From an uncultured Planctomycetaceae bacterium (lineage in GTDB: Bacteria > Planctomycetota > Planctomycetia > Gemmatales > Gemmataceae), in assembly GCA_937888715.1 (NCBI GenBank), contig CALARU010000235.1, positions 23,062 through 87,061 on the forward strand: 64,000 nucleotides of DNA. The letters run 5' to 3'. Position numbers and translations under genes: made by a program. How positions within the stretch are numbered: the stretch's first letter is position 1; each line of letters begins with the position of its first letter. The notes beneath the pieces are model-generated. The model was given only the letters and a program-made list of their open reading frames with translations. It was not told the origin of the DNA and ran no database searches. This document shows positions 1 to 7,009 of the stretch, piece after piece.

Positions 1-220
1 GGTGTGACTTATTGAGATCAGTTTCAGGATGCAAAAATTTTGCTCCATGAGCATCTTTTTGCAAAGTGCCAACTTGATAATCAACAATAAAACCCTCATC
101 CTTGAGAACCTTAGCAACATTAACTTTAAAATTAGTTGAATCCATATCCACAAGAGGCCGTTCTATACGATTGGCATTACGAATACGAGTAAGCATATCT
201 GAAATCGGATCTGTCATCAT
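1..220 (-). CDS. rpsH: 30S ribosomal protein S8, partial
   Basis: The first 73 or so residues of S8 are present; the C-terminal part lies beyond the left edge of the window. The N-terminus reads [15 protein letters not shown], the classic S8 opening, where the protein binds the central domain of 16S rRNA. Two adjacent ATG codons (220 and 217) could start it. It follows rpsN by 12 bases in the usual spc-operon order L5-S14-S8, so it is almost certainly cotranscribed. In other bacteria S8 is the translational repressor of this operon; nothing here tests that. Confidence 0.93.
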   Translation of the reverse strand, partial: MMTDPISDMLTRIRNANRIERPLVDMDSTNFKVNVAKVLKDEGFIVDYQVGTLQKDAHGAKFLHPETDLNKSH

Positions 221-232
221 TTTAGGAGTACC

Positions 233-469
233 TTACCAGCTAGCCTTGGTTACACCAGGAATTAAACCATCACTTGCAAGATTTCTAAAGCAAATTCTGC
301 AAATACCAAATTTACGATAGACCGCTTTGGGTCGACCACAAATCTTACAACGAAGTCTCACCCGAATCTTATCCCTAGGAAGCATGGGATGATTTTTAGG
401 GTCTTTCTTATTTTTATCTAGTCTCGCCATATCTCTACGAAAGCGAGCTAATTTTGCGTCCGTTGCCAT
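233..469 (-). CDS. rpsN: 30S ribosomal protein S14, zinc-binding type
   Basis: This 78-residue S14 carries the two CxxC pairs of the zinc-binding form: CKIC near residue 41 and CRIC near residue 56, within a typical [18 protein letters not shown] core. S14 sits in the 30S head near the decoding site. The usual zinc-type protein is about 61 residues, so this one has a longer basic N-terminus. It lies between rplE and rpsH as expected in a spc operon. Identity is secure. I cannot say whether a zinc-free paralogue exists elsewhere. Confidence 0.95.
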   Translation of the reverse strand: MATDAKLARFRRDMARLDKNKKDPKNHPMLPRDKIRVRLRCKICGRPKAVYRKFGICRICFRNLASDGLIPGVTKASW

Positions 470-487
470 GTTAACTTTTTCCCGTAA

Positions 488-1027
488 TTATTCCTTGAAG
501 GGCATACCAAAAGCACGAAGTAGGTCACGCGCCTCTTCATCACTTTTAGTAGTAGTAACAAAGGTAATATCCATACCCTGTACAAAATTCAATTTGTCAG
601 GATCAAGTTCTGGAAATACACCTTGTTCAGCAATACCCATACTGTAATTACCCTGGCCATCGAAACTCTTGGGATTCAACCCACGAAAATCGCGAATACG
701 AGGAAGAGCCATGCTCACCAAGCGGTCAAGAAATTCATACATTCTTTTGCCGCGCAGAGTTACTCTGCAACCGATGGCATTTCCTTCACGCAAGCGAAAA
801 CCACTGACCGCCAATTTTGCTTTGGTGATCTGAGGTCGCTGGCCTGCAATATGAGCAAGTTGGTCAGCAGATTGTTCCATTCTGGACTTATCTTGCAACG
901 CTTTACCCACACCCATATTGATAACGATTTTAGAAAGCCTTGGTAGGCTAAAAATATTAGTCCTCCCAAGTTTCTGGGAAATAAGGGGGACAATCTCTTT
1001 ATGATATCGTTCAAGTAACCTTGCCAT
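488..1027 (-). CDS. rplE: 50S ribosomal protein L5
   Basis: This 179-residue protein has the full length and landmarks of L5: an N-terminal LLERYHKEIVP segment, NMGVGKA in the first third, and the C-terminal GMDITFVTTTKSDEEARDLL block. L5 binds 5S rRNA and helps form the central protuberance of the 50S subunit, contacting P-site tRNA. It lies between rplX and rpsN in canonical order, with an 18-base gap to rpsN. Confidence 0.97.
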   Translation of the reverse strand: MARLLERYHKEIVPLISQKLGRTNIFSLPRLSKIVINMGVGKALQDKSRMEQSADQLAHIAGQRPQITKAKLAVSGFRLREGNAIGCRVTLRGKRMYEFLDRLVSMALPRIRDFRGLNPKSFDGQGNYSMGIAEQGVFPELDPDKLNFVQGMDITFVTTTKSDEEARDLLRAFGMPFKE

Positions 1028-1093
1028 TGTTCACTCACCGGGCTTTCGCCCAAAAACATATAATAAAAATAACCAATCAGAAGTTCACTAACT

Positions 1094-1429
1094 CTACTTG
1101 GCTTTGGAAATCGTACCTAAATCAGCTTTACACTTCTTACATTCGCGGAATTTTCTGCCATCTGCTGCAATCTTACGTCCGTAGCGAATGCCTTTTTTGC
1201 AATTAGGGCAAAAAAGCAATACATTTGAAACAGCAATAGGTGCTTCGACAGAAAGTCGACCGCCCTGAGGGTTTAACTTATTAGGTTTCACATGTTTGTA
1301 AACACGATTGATACCTTCGATAACTACACGATTTTTGGCTGTTATTACGCGAAGAACCTTGAGGGCACGGCCTTTGGCGGCATCATCACCCGCAATCACT
1401 TCAACAAGATCATCTTTTTTTACATGCAT
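1094..1429 (-). CDS. rplX: 50S ribosomal protein L24
   Basis: This 111-residue L24 has an N-terminal KOW-type core (VKKDDLVEVIAGDDAAKGRA) and a C-terminal zinc-ribbon-like stretch with two CxxC pairs (CPNC and CKKC). L24 is an early 50S assembly protein that binds domain I of 23S rRNA. ATG at 1429 is the best start because it directly precedes the conserved KKDDLV motif. The gene sits between rplN and rplE, about 66 bases from rplE. Confidence 0.96.
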   Translation of the reverse strand: MHVKKDDLVEVIAGDDAAKGRALKVLRVITAKNRVVIEGINRVYKHVKPNKLNPQGGRLSVEAPIAVSNVLLFCPNCKKGIRYGRKIAADGRKFRECKKCKADLGTISKAK

Positions 1430-1466
1430 GGCTTAATCTCTTATTCAGCAAATCCTAAGGAAGAAG

Positions 1467-1835
1467 TTATACAACTTCGGAAGCAAGACTAACAATTTTA
1501 GCAAAACCACAGTCGCGTAATTCTCGAGCTACAGCACCGAAAATACGAGTACCACGGGGATTCATATCCGCATCAACTAGAACCAAAGCATTTCTGTCGA
1601 ATCGAACATAACTGCCATCGGGCCTGCGAGTTGTCTTTTTAACTCGAACGATTACGGCTTTTACAACTTCACCTGGTTTTACTTCACCACCAGAAATTGC
1701 TTTTTTTACACTGCATACGATGACATCGCCCAAACCTGCGGATCGCCGTTTGGTGCCACCAAGCACTTTAATACACATGCATTCTTTTGCACCGGTATTA
1801 TCTGCAACATCTAAATAACTATACATCTGAATCAT
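1467..1835 (-). CDS. rplN: 50S ribosomal protein L14
   Basis: L14 of 122 residues, matching the family length, opening [18 protein letters not shown] and containing the conserved VKKT and ARELRD blocks. It binds 23S rRNA at the subunit interface. The open frame runs upstream to 1949, but those extra 38 codons overlap rpsQ and do not resemble L14, so the ATG at 1835 is preferred. Neighbours rpsQ and rplX are in standard order. Confidence 0.96.
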   Translation of the reverse strand: MIQMYSYLDVADNTGAKECMCIKVLGGTKRRSAGLGDVIVCSVKKAISGGEVKPGEVVKAVIVRVKKTTRRPDGSYVRFDRNALVLVDADMNPRGTRIFGAVARELRDCGFAKIVSLASEVV

Positions 1836-1890
1836 AAGATACCCAATATTTTCTGAGTTAGATAATAGATTAAAATCTACTATGCTTGGT

Positions 1891-2199
1891 CTAAACCGGT
1901 TGAGCAATATCCTTAACACTAGGAGATGCTGAGAGGGCCTTTTTAACAATGCTTGACAAGCGCCAAAACTTTGTCTTAGAAAATGGTCTTGATTCTACAA
2001 TTTCAACAGTATCTCCTATATGAGATTCATTGTTTTCATCGTGAACATGGCATGTGGTACTTCTACGAATATACTTTCCGTACTTGGGATGTTTAACCAA
2101 GCGGGGAATTACGACAGTTCGGGTCTTGCTTCGCTTATCGCTGGTGACAACACCAACCATAACACGTCTTCGACCACGGGTGTTTTGCGCCTCCAACAT
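1891..2199 (-). CDS. rpsQ: 30S ribosomal protein S17
   Basis: This 102-residue S17 contains the OB-fold segments [18 protein letters not shown] and the [20 protein letters not shown] stretch near the C-terminus. S17 is a primary 16S rRNA-binding protein. It is slightly longer than most because of a 13-residue N-terminal lead and a tail. ATG at 2199 lies three bases after the rpmC stop, which suggests coupled translation. Confidence 0.95.
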   Translation of the reverse strand: MLEAQNTRGRRRVMVGVVTSDKRSKTRTVVIPRLVKHPKYGKYIRRSTTCHVHDENNESHIGDTVEIVESRPFSKTKFWRLSSIVKKALSASPSVKDIAQPV

Positions 2200-2202
2200 T
2201 TT

Positions 2203-2424
2203 CTACTTACTCCCTGAACTTAAAGCGCGCTCTTTAAGAATTACACGCTCTCGTTGAAAAGTTTTAACTCTTGCAATTTCTTTTTTTGCTTTACGAATCT
2301 CACTAGGAGTTTCGAGACGATCAGTTGCAGATTGAAATCTAAGGTGAAAAAGATTCTTCACCAAATCTTTCAATGACCCTTCAAGCTGCTCGTCACTCAT
2401 CCCTTTATAGTCTACTGATTTCAT
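2203..2424 (-). CDS. rpmC: 50S ribosomal protein L29
   Basis: This 73-residue protein has the L29 pattern: a short two-helix protein with LKDLVKNLFHLRFQSATDRLE followed by IRKAKKEIARVKT. L29 sits at the 50S exit tunnel and forms part of the docking site for trigger factor and SRP. It lies between rplP and rpsQ exactly as in the canonical S10 operon, three bases from rpsQ. Confidence 0.95.
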   Translation of the reverse strand: MKSVDYKGMSDEQLEGSLKDLVKNLFHLRFQSATDRLETPSEIRKAKKEIARVKTFQRERVILKERALSSGSK

Positions 2425-2460
2425 AATAATTTACCTCAGCTACCAAGAATAACTTGATAG

Positions 2461-2883
2461 TTATCCAATACTTGGCCTTCTAGTTACAAGCCTGCATCGA
2501 AAAGGCATTTTATAAGCAACTTTGCTTAATGCTTCTTTTGCAATGGCTTCAGGCAGTCCACCAATTTCATATAAAATCATGCCAGATTTTACGACAGCAG
2601 CCCAGTATTCTGGTTCCCCCTTGCCTTTACCCATGCGGGTTTCAGCAGGAATAGAAGTAATGGACTTATTAGGGAAAACCCTAATAAATAACTTTCCTTC
2701 ACCATGAATAGAATGCGAAGCCGTAATACGACCTGCTTCTATTGCTTGTGCAGAAAGCCATCCAGAATCTAGCGACTGTAAGCCGTATTCACCATAGCTT
2801 ACGGTATTGCCCCGATGGGCGTTACCTTTTATTTTGCCGCGTTGGCTTTTTCGAAACTTTACCCGCTTTGGCATCAGGGCCAT
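2461..2883 (-). CDS. rplP: 50S ribosomal protein L16
   Basis: L16 of 140 residues opening MALMPKRVKFRKSQRG, with the conserved GMILYEIGG and KMPFRCRLVTR segments. L16 lies near the A site and peptidyl-transferase centre. The start at 2883 is supported by a GGAG motif just upstream. That start places the first 62 bases inside the 3' end of rpsC in a different frame. A second ATG at 2874 is possible but also inside rpsC. Identity is certain; the long overlap is the unusual point. Confidence 0.96.
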   Translation of the reverse strand: MALMPKRVKFRKSQRGKIKGNAHRGNTVSYGEYGLQSLDSGWLSAQAIEAGRITASHSIHGEGKLFIRVFPNKSITSIPAETRMGKGKGEPEYWAAVVKSGMILYEIGGLPEAIAKEALSKVAYKMPFRCRLVTRRPSIG

Positions 2884-3523
2884 CGATAGTCTCCTCAGTC
2901 AGGAAATCACCGTTATTAATCCAGACTTTAACGCCTATATTACCTTGTCCAGTAACGGCCTCGGTGAAGCCGAACTCAACTTTTGCACGCAAAGTTGAAA
3001 GTGGAACGCTACCAGCCATTGCACCTTCAGTCCTCGCCATTTCAGCACCACCAAGACGACCGGAAAGTTGGACTTTAATGCCTTTAGCACCAGCCTCCAT
3101 TGTTGTTTCCAGGGCACGCTTGGTAACTCTTCTAAAACTTGCACGTTTTGCCAACTGTTCCGCGATTTCTTGGGAAACAAGTTGGGCATCTACTTCGGGT
3201 CTTGCAATTTCAATGGTCTTAACTTCAATATGGCGATGACAAAGAGTTTCTAAATCTTTGGTAAGCTTTTCAACTTCTTGGCCTTTTTTGCCAATAATCA
3301 CACCAACTTTGGAAGTAAGAATCACAACAACCACTTTTTCTCTAGTTCGTTCAATACGAACTTTGGAAATACCAGAGCTTTTATAACGGCCGTGGATAAA
3401 TTTCCTGATTTTATGATCTTCGAACAAGAGTTCAGCGAAATCCTTTTTCCCAGCAAACCAAGTGCTTTGCCAAGGAAGAAAAATACCGGTTCTGAATCCT
3501 GTTGGTCGTACTTTTTGTCCCAT
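2822..3523 (-). CDS. rpsC: 30S ribosomal protein S3
   Basis: S3 of 233 residues: MGQKVRPTGFRTGI at the N-terminus, a KH domain with VIIGKKGQEVEKL around residue 80, and the C-terminal domain with GLRAKVEFGF-type residues and GVKVWI. S3 lines the mRNA entry channel of the 30S subunit and contributes to helicase activity. Its lysine/arginine-rich tail extends into the rplP start region and overlaps that gene by 62 bases. Upstream is rplV, separated by 58 bases. Confidence 0.97.
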   Translation of the reverse strand: MGQKVRPTGFRTGIFLPWQSTWFAGKKDFAELLFEDHKIRKFIHGRYKSSGISKVRIERTREKVVVVILTSKVGVIIGKKGQEVEKLTKDLETLCHRHIEVKTIEIARPEVDAQLVSQEIAEQLAKRASFRRVTKRALETTMEAGAKGIKVQLSGRLGGAEMARTEGAMAGSVPLSTLRAKVEFGFTEAVTGQGNIGVKVWINNGDFLTEETIDGPDAKAGKVSKKPTRQNKR

Positions 3524-3581
3524 TTTACCTAATCCTTAAGACTAAAATCTCAGTCGCAATGAAAATTACAGGTAACAAAAA

Positions 3582-3932
3582 TTAATCTGCTGCTTCTTCC
3601 TGACCATCAGAAAGAGTTACATGAATATGAGCAATTCGGCGTTTAATAGGATAAGCGGTACCGCGAGCACGAGGCATAATACGCTTCATGATCGGGCCAC
3701 CATCAACACGCGATTCACTCACAATAAGTTCTTCGATATCACGAGCGCCCCGGAATTCAGCATTACCTAAGGCGCTTTTGACTACTTGTTCAAGTAATCT
3801 TGCGCTTCGGTTGTGAACAAACCTAAGCAACTCCAGTGCTTCTTCAGCAGTTCTGCCTCTAATTAAAGTAGCAAAAGGCCTAATTTTTCTAGGCGACATA
3901 TCTGCATATCTGTGTATAGCGTTATACTGCAT
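3582..3932 (-). CDS. rplV: 50S ribosomal protein L22
   Basis: L22 of 116 residues: YADMSPRKIRPFATLIRGR at the N-terminus, then the extended loop that lines the exit tunnel (GPIMKRIMPRARGTAYPIKRR) and a C-terminal HIHVTLSDG strand. It is in its normal place before rpsC. Upstream of it, where rpsS normally abuts, an initiator tRNA gene is inserted. The tunnel loop keeps the usual length, so nothing suggests altered macrolide binding. Confidence 0.96.
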   Translation of the reverse strand: MQYNAIHRYADMSPRKIRPFATLIRGRTAEEALELLRFVHNRSARLLEQVVKSALGNAEFRGARDIEELIVSESRVDGGPIMKRIMPRARGTAYPIKRRIAHIHVTLSDGQEEAAD

Positions 3933-3969
3933 TACCCACCTCTAAAACTTACTAGAACACTATCAATAA

Positions 3970-4041
3970 TTCCGGGGACAGGATTTGAACCTATGACCTC
4001 CAGGTTATGAGCCTGGCGAGCTACCTCTGCTCCACCCCGGG
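3970..4041 (-). tRNA. initiator tRNA-fMet(CAT) inside the S10 operon
   Basis: A 72-base cloverleaf with anticodon CAT. It has an unpaired C1:A72 at the acceptor end and a purine-pyrimidine A11:U24 pair, both hallmarks of bacterial initiator tRNA. The anticodon stem ends AGG/CCU rather than the usual GGG/CCC. The T loop reads TTCAAAT, and 3' CCA is not encoded. It lies between rplV and rpsS in the same orientation, with gaps of 37 and 12 bases, so it is probably excised from the ribosomal-protein transcript. Confidence 0.9.
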
Positions 4042-4053
4042 GTATTTCAACGA

Positions 4054-4326
4054 CTAAGCTTTGGCTTTACCACCACTGTGGCCTCGGAAAGTTCTCGTTG
4101 GAGAAAATTCACCAAGTTTATGACCAACCATATCTTCAGTTACATAAACCTTAGGGAAGAACTTTCCGTTGTGAACAAGAAAAGTCGCTCCAACAAATTC
4201 AGGAATTATGGTACAATCTCGAGCCCATGTTTTAATAGGTTCACGATTATTAGTTTTGATAGACTTTTCTACTTTTGTAAAAAGTCTCTCATCGACGTGT
4301 GGCCCTTTTTTTAACGATCGACTCAT
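4054..4326 (-). CDS. rpsS: 30S ribosomal protein S19
   Basis: S19 of 90 residues, opening [15 protein letters not shown] and ending with [21 protein letters not shown], the expected 16S/tRNA-contacting tail. S19 sits in the 30S head near S13 and the A-site finger bridge. It follows rplB in canonical order and precedes the inserted tRNA-fMet. Confidence 0.97.
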   Translation of the reverse strand: MSRSLKKGPHVDERLFTKVEKSIKTNNREPIKTWARDCTIIPEFVGATFLVHNGKFFPKVYVTEDMVGHKLGEFSPTRTFRGHSGGKAKA

Positions 4327-4395
4327 GCTCGAATTAGCTCCAAAAAAACCGTATCTACATAGTGTAGTGTAACTTTCGACTCTGACCAGTTATAA

Positions 4396-5250
4396 TTATG
4401 AACCAGCAGTTCGAGGTCCAGGTCTTCTTCGTCTAACGATTGAAGAATTGGAAGGTTTTCGTTTCTGTCTGGTTTTTCCACCCTTTGCAAGTACCCCTGT
4501 AGGTCCGCAAGGATTTCTACCGCCACCTGTTCTACCTTCACCACCACCCATTGGATGATCCACAGGATTCATCGAAGTACCACGGTTGTGAGGCCTACGA
4601 CCCATCCACCTGGATCGGCCAGCTTTTCCCAAGCTTACATTCATATGATCGGTATTCCCAATCATCCCGATGGTAGCTCTACATTCATTACTAACTCTTC
4701 GAACTTCACCTGAAGGAAGAGTAATTTGAGCCCATTTACCTTCGCGAGCCGTAAGAGTTGCTTTTGTACCAGCACTTCTACAAACTTGGCCGCCATGCCC
4801 GGGTTGAAGTTCAACATTATGAATAATCAAGCCTAAGGGTATTTTCTTAAGAGGCATACAATTGCCAATTTTTGGTTCCACATCTTCACCGCTCATTACC
4901 TTGTCGCCTGCAGTTAAGCCTTCAGGAGCAAGAATATATGTTTTTTCGCCATCTTCATATTCGAGAAGGGCAATGCGGGAACTTCGGTTTGGATCATATT
5001 CTATAGAAATTACGGTGGCAACAAGACCATCGTGATTTCGTTTGAAATCGATGATTCGGTATTTTTGTTTGTGACCACCCCCACGAAACCTGGTGCAGGT
5101 AACCCCTTGGTTATTACGGCCTCCGGTTTTCTTCTTAGGAAGCAAAAGGCTTTTTTCGGGCTTTCGTTTGCGGTCAGTAATTTCAGCGAAGTCGCTGACA
5201 CTGCCTTGTCTACGGCCGGGAGTAACCGGTTTGTATTGTCTGATTGCCAT
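4396..5250 (-). CDS. rplB: 50S ribosomal protein L2
   Basis: L2 of 284 residues, close to the family norm. The N-terminal OB-like domain includes [19 protein letters not shown] and the C-terminal region has [15 protein letters not shown], which holds the conserved histidine needed for peptidyl-transferase activity and subunit association. The gene lies between rplW and rpsS in normal order. No anomalies are seen. Confidence 0.97.
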   Translation of the reverse strand: MAIRQYKPVTPGRRQGSVSDFAEITDRKRKPEKSLLLPKKKTGGRNNQGVTCTRFRGGGHKQKYRIIDFKRNHDGLVATVISIEYDPNRSSRIALLEYEDGEKTYILAPEGLTAGDKVMSGEDVEPKIGNCMPLKKIPLGLIIHNVELQPGHGGQVCRSAGTKATLTAREGKWAQITLPSGEVRRVSNECRATIGMIGNTDHMNVSLGKAGRSRWMGRRPHNRGTSMNPVDHPMGGGEGRTGGGRNPCGPTGVLAKGGKTRQKRKPSNSSIVRRRRPGPRTAGS

Positions 5251-5291
5251 CTCTCACCTCAGTATCAACAAATTCAATTAAAAAACAATAT

Positions 5292-5621
5292 TTAGAATAA
5301 TTCGATCTTGGGACTATCTGGTTTAAGGGTCACAATAGCCTTTTTCCAGTTAGAAAGTTTCCCGATCCTATTTTTAAAGCGCTTGTTTTTTCCCAAGCGA
5401 TTTGCAGTTCGCACTCTAGCAACTTTTACATTGAATAGTTCTTCAATGGCGCCTTTTATTTCATCTTTGGTTGACCAAGGATTTACTTCAAAAGGGTATG
5501 CTGCTTTATGGGTAGACTGGTGTGTACCCTTTTCAGTAATCAAAGGTCGAATTACAATTTGGTGGGCATCAAGCTTTGGGCCACCAGATTTTGTTCGTCT
5601 ACTATGCATTGAAGTATTCAT
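5292..5621 (-). CDS. rplW: 50S ribosomal protein L23
   Basis: L23 of 109 residues with HQIVIRPLITEKGT, the signature start of the fold, then FNVKVARVRTANRLGK and a lysine-rich loop. L23 is the main ribosome-side docking point for trigger factor and SRP at the exit tunnel. ATG at 5621 is chosen because an AGGA sits nine bases upstream; the frame also has an upstream TTG at 5642 with no such support. Confidence 0.94.
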   Translation of the reverse strand: MNTSMHSRRTKSGGPKLDAHQIVIRPLITEKGTHQSTHKAAYPFEVNPWSTKDEIKGAIEELFNVKVARVRTANRLGKNKRFKNRIGKLSNWKKAIVTLKPDSPKIELF

Positions 5622-5652
5622 CGCTATTTGTCCTAATATCACAATCGATAAA

Positions 5653-6282
5653 CTAGTTAGCTTTTTTGTTTTTAAGTTCTTCCAAGGCTTCCTTGGTGAG
5701 AACCAAACGCTTTTGTCTTAAAACTATATAGGCATTTAATTCTGATGCGGGAAGAACCTTAACTCCATGCAAATTTCTTGCAGAGAGGTAAAGTTGTTTG
5801 TTTGGACCTGAAACACCAAGAAGGCAAGTAGTTTCATCAATTTTCAAGGCTTTAAGAATTGTCAAAATCCCTTTAGTCTTGATTTCGGTTAGTGTCAAAT
5901 CATCAATAATCAAAGCTTCGTTATCTTGGAATTTGCTCAAAAGAGCCATTCTGGTAGCAGCTCGAACCGCCTTCTTTGGAAGATGGTATTCATAATCTCT
6001 TGGCTTTGGACCTTTAGCGGTACCACCACCACGGCGTTTGTTAGTTCGTTTGTTACCAACTCGAGCGTTACCCGTTCCTTTTTGACGAAACAACTTTTTC
6101 GTGCTGCCTGCAACTTCGCCCCTGCGAAGAGTGCTATGGGTACCAGCACGTTGATTTGCAAGGTGCATAATCACAACATCGTGAAGAAGTTGTTTTTTAA
6201 CTTCGCCACCGAAATCAGCAGGGTTGATGCTTTCGCTACCAACTTGCTCGCCTTGTTTATTGAAGACATTTACTGTTAACAT
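5653..6282 (-). CDS. rplD: 50S ribosomal protein L4
   Basis: L4 of 209 residues. Landmarks are the tunnel-loop region QRAGTHSTLRRGEVAGSTKK, the KGTGNARVG and GPKPRDYEYHLPKKAVR motifs, and a C-terminal domain. L4 shapes the exit-tunnel constriction and in Escherichia coli autoregulates the S10 operon. ATG at 6282 has a GGCGGG motif eight bases upstream; the ATG at 6288 would be too close to it. Normally rplC lies directly upstream, but here rpsJ does, with a 191-base gap. Confidence 0.95.
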   Translation of the reverse strand: MLTVNVFNKQGEQVGSESINPADFGGEVKKQLLHDVVIMHLANQRAGTHSTLRRGEVAGSTKKLFRQKGTGNARVGNKRTNKRRGGGTAKGPKPRDYEYHLPKKAVRAATRMALLSKFQDNEALIIDDLTLTEIKTKGILTILKALKIDETTCLLGVSGPNKQLYLSARNLHGVKVLPASELNAYIVLRQKRLVLTKEALEELKNKKAN

Positions 6283-6322
6283 ATCCATCCCGCCTGTTTA
6301 ATCGCCCTAATCAATCAATACT

Positions 6323-6338
6323 TAATGATTAATCATTA
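6323..6338. promoter_or_regulatory. perfect 16-base palindrome upstream of rplD
   Basis: The sequence TAATGATTAATCATTA is its own reverse complement. It lies about 40 bases upstream of the rplD start, in the gap where rplC is expected. It could be an operator for a dimeric regulator or a weak AT-rich hairpin. No function is shown by sequence alone. Confidence 0.35.
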
Positions 6339-6425
6339 TTACAAATAATATTGTTTTCGGCACAAATCGGCTGCCAGAAACTTAAATTATCACAACAAAC
6401 TATGGATAAATTTGAGGGTTATTCG

Positions 6426-6457
6426 TTTCCAGAGGGTTAAAACCTTTGATCTGGAAA
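6426..6457 (-). other. stem-loop after rpsJ
   Basis: Perfect 8-base arms TTTCCAGA and TCTGGAAA enclose a 16-base loop with a further GGTT/AACC pairing. It starts about 16 bases after the rpsJ stop. No clear U tract follows, so it looks more like an mRNA processing or stability element, or a weak terminator, than a strong intrinsic terminator. Confidence 0.5.
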
Positions 6458-6473
6458 GGAGTAAACACCAAAG

Positions 6474-6809
6474 TTATTTTGTGGCTCCTGCCATCACGCG
6501 AATTTTGATATCTACGCCTGGTGGTAAACTAAGGCCTTTATTAAGGGCTTCAATGGTTTTACCCTGAGGTTGAAGAATCTCAATCAATCGTTTGTGAGTT
6601 CTTATTTCAAACTGTTCTCTTGATTTCCGGTCAATGTGCGGACTCCGCAACACTGTGTATCGTTCCACGCGTGTAGGCAATGGAATGGGGCCATTAACAA
6701 TAGCGCCGGATTGTTCTGCAATTAAGACGATTTCTTGGGCAGTTCTGTCCAATACTTCGTGGTCATATGCTTCCATCCGAATTCTGATTTTTTCTTTACT
6801 GCTTGCCAC
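6474..6809 (-). CDS. rpsJ: 30S ribosomal protein S10
   Basis: S10 of 111 residues with [15 protein letters not shown] near the start, the [27 protein letters not shown] core, and a C-terminal [10 protein letters not shown] strand. S10 doubles as NusE in antitermination through its contact with NusG. The GTG at 6809 is preferred: a GGAG lies seven bases upstream and the resulting length fits the family. An upstream ATG at 6872 would add 21 unconserved residues. It follows fusA and, unusually, is not followed by rplC. Confidence 0.95.
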   Translation of the reverse strand: MASSKEKIRIRMEAYDHEVLDRTAQEIVLIAEQSGAIVNGPIPLPTRVERYTVLRSPHIDRKSREQFEIRTHKRLIEILQPQGKTIEALNKGLSLPPGVDIKIRVMAGATK

Positions 6810-7009
6810 CGTTCCGCTCCTCACGATTACTTCATTATTCCCGATATAAAGGGAAACAGTAAGGATATGCACTTAGGAACCCACTGTCAAGATTCACAAA
6901 AATATAAGTGCAAAGCATCCAAACACATAAAATAAGGAATAATTGGTTCTTTTCAACAACAAACAAAAGAAAAACACTAATTAGGCAAAAAGACTAGGTT
7001 ATTTAAAGG

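Noticed and set aside
4323..4547. Acidic 74-codon minus-strand frame over the rplB 3' end
   Set aside because: It is a shadow of rplB in another frame with no ribosomal-protein features.
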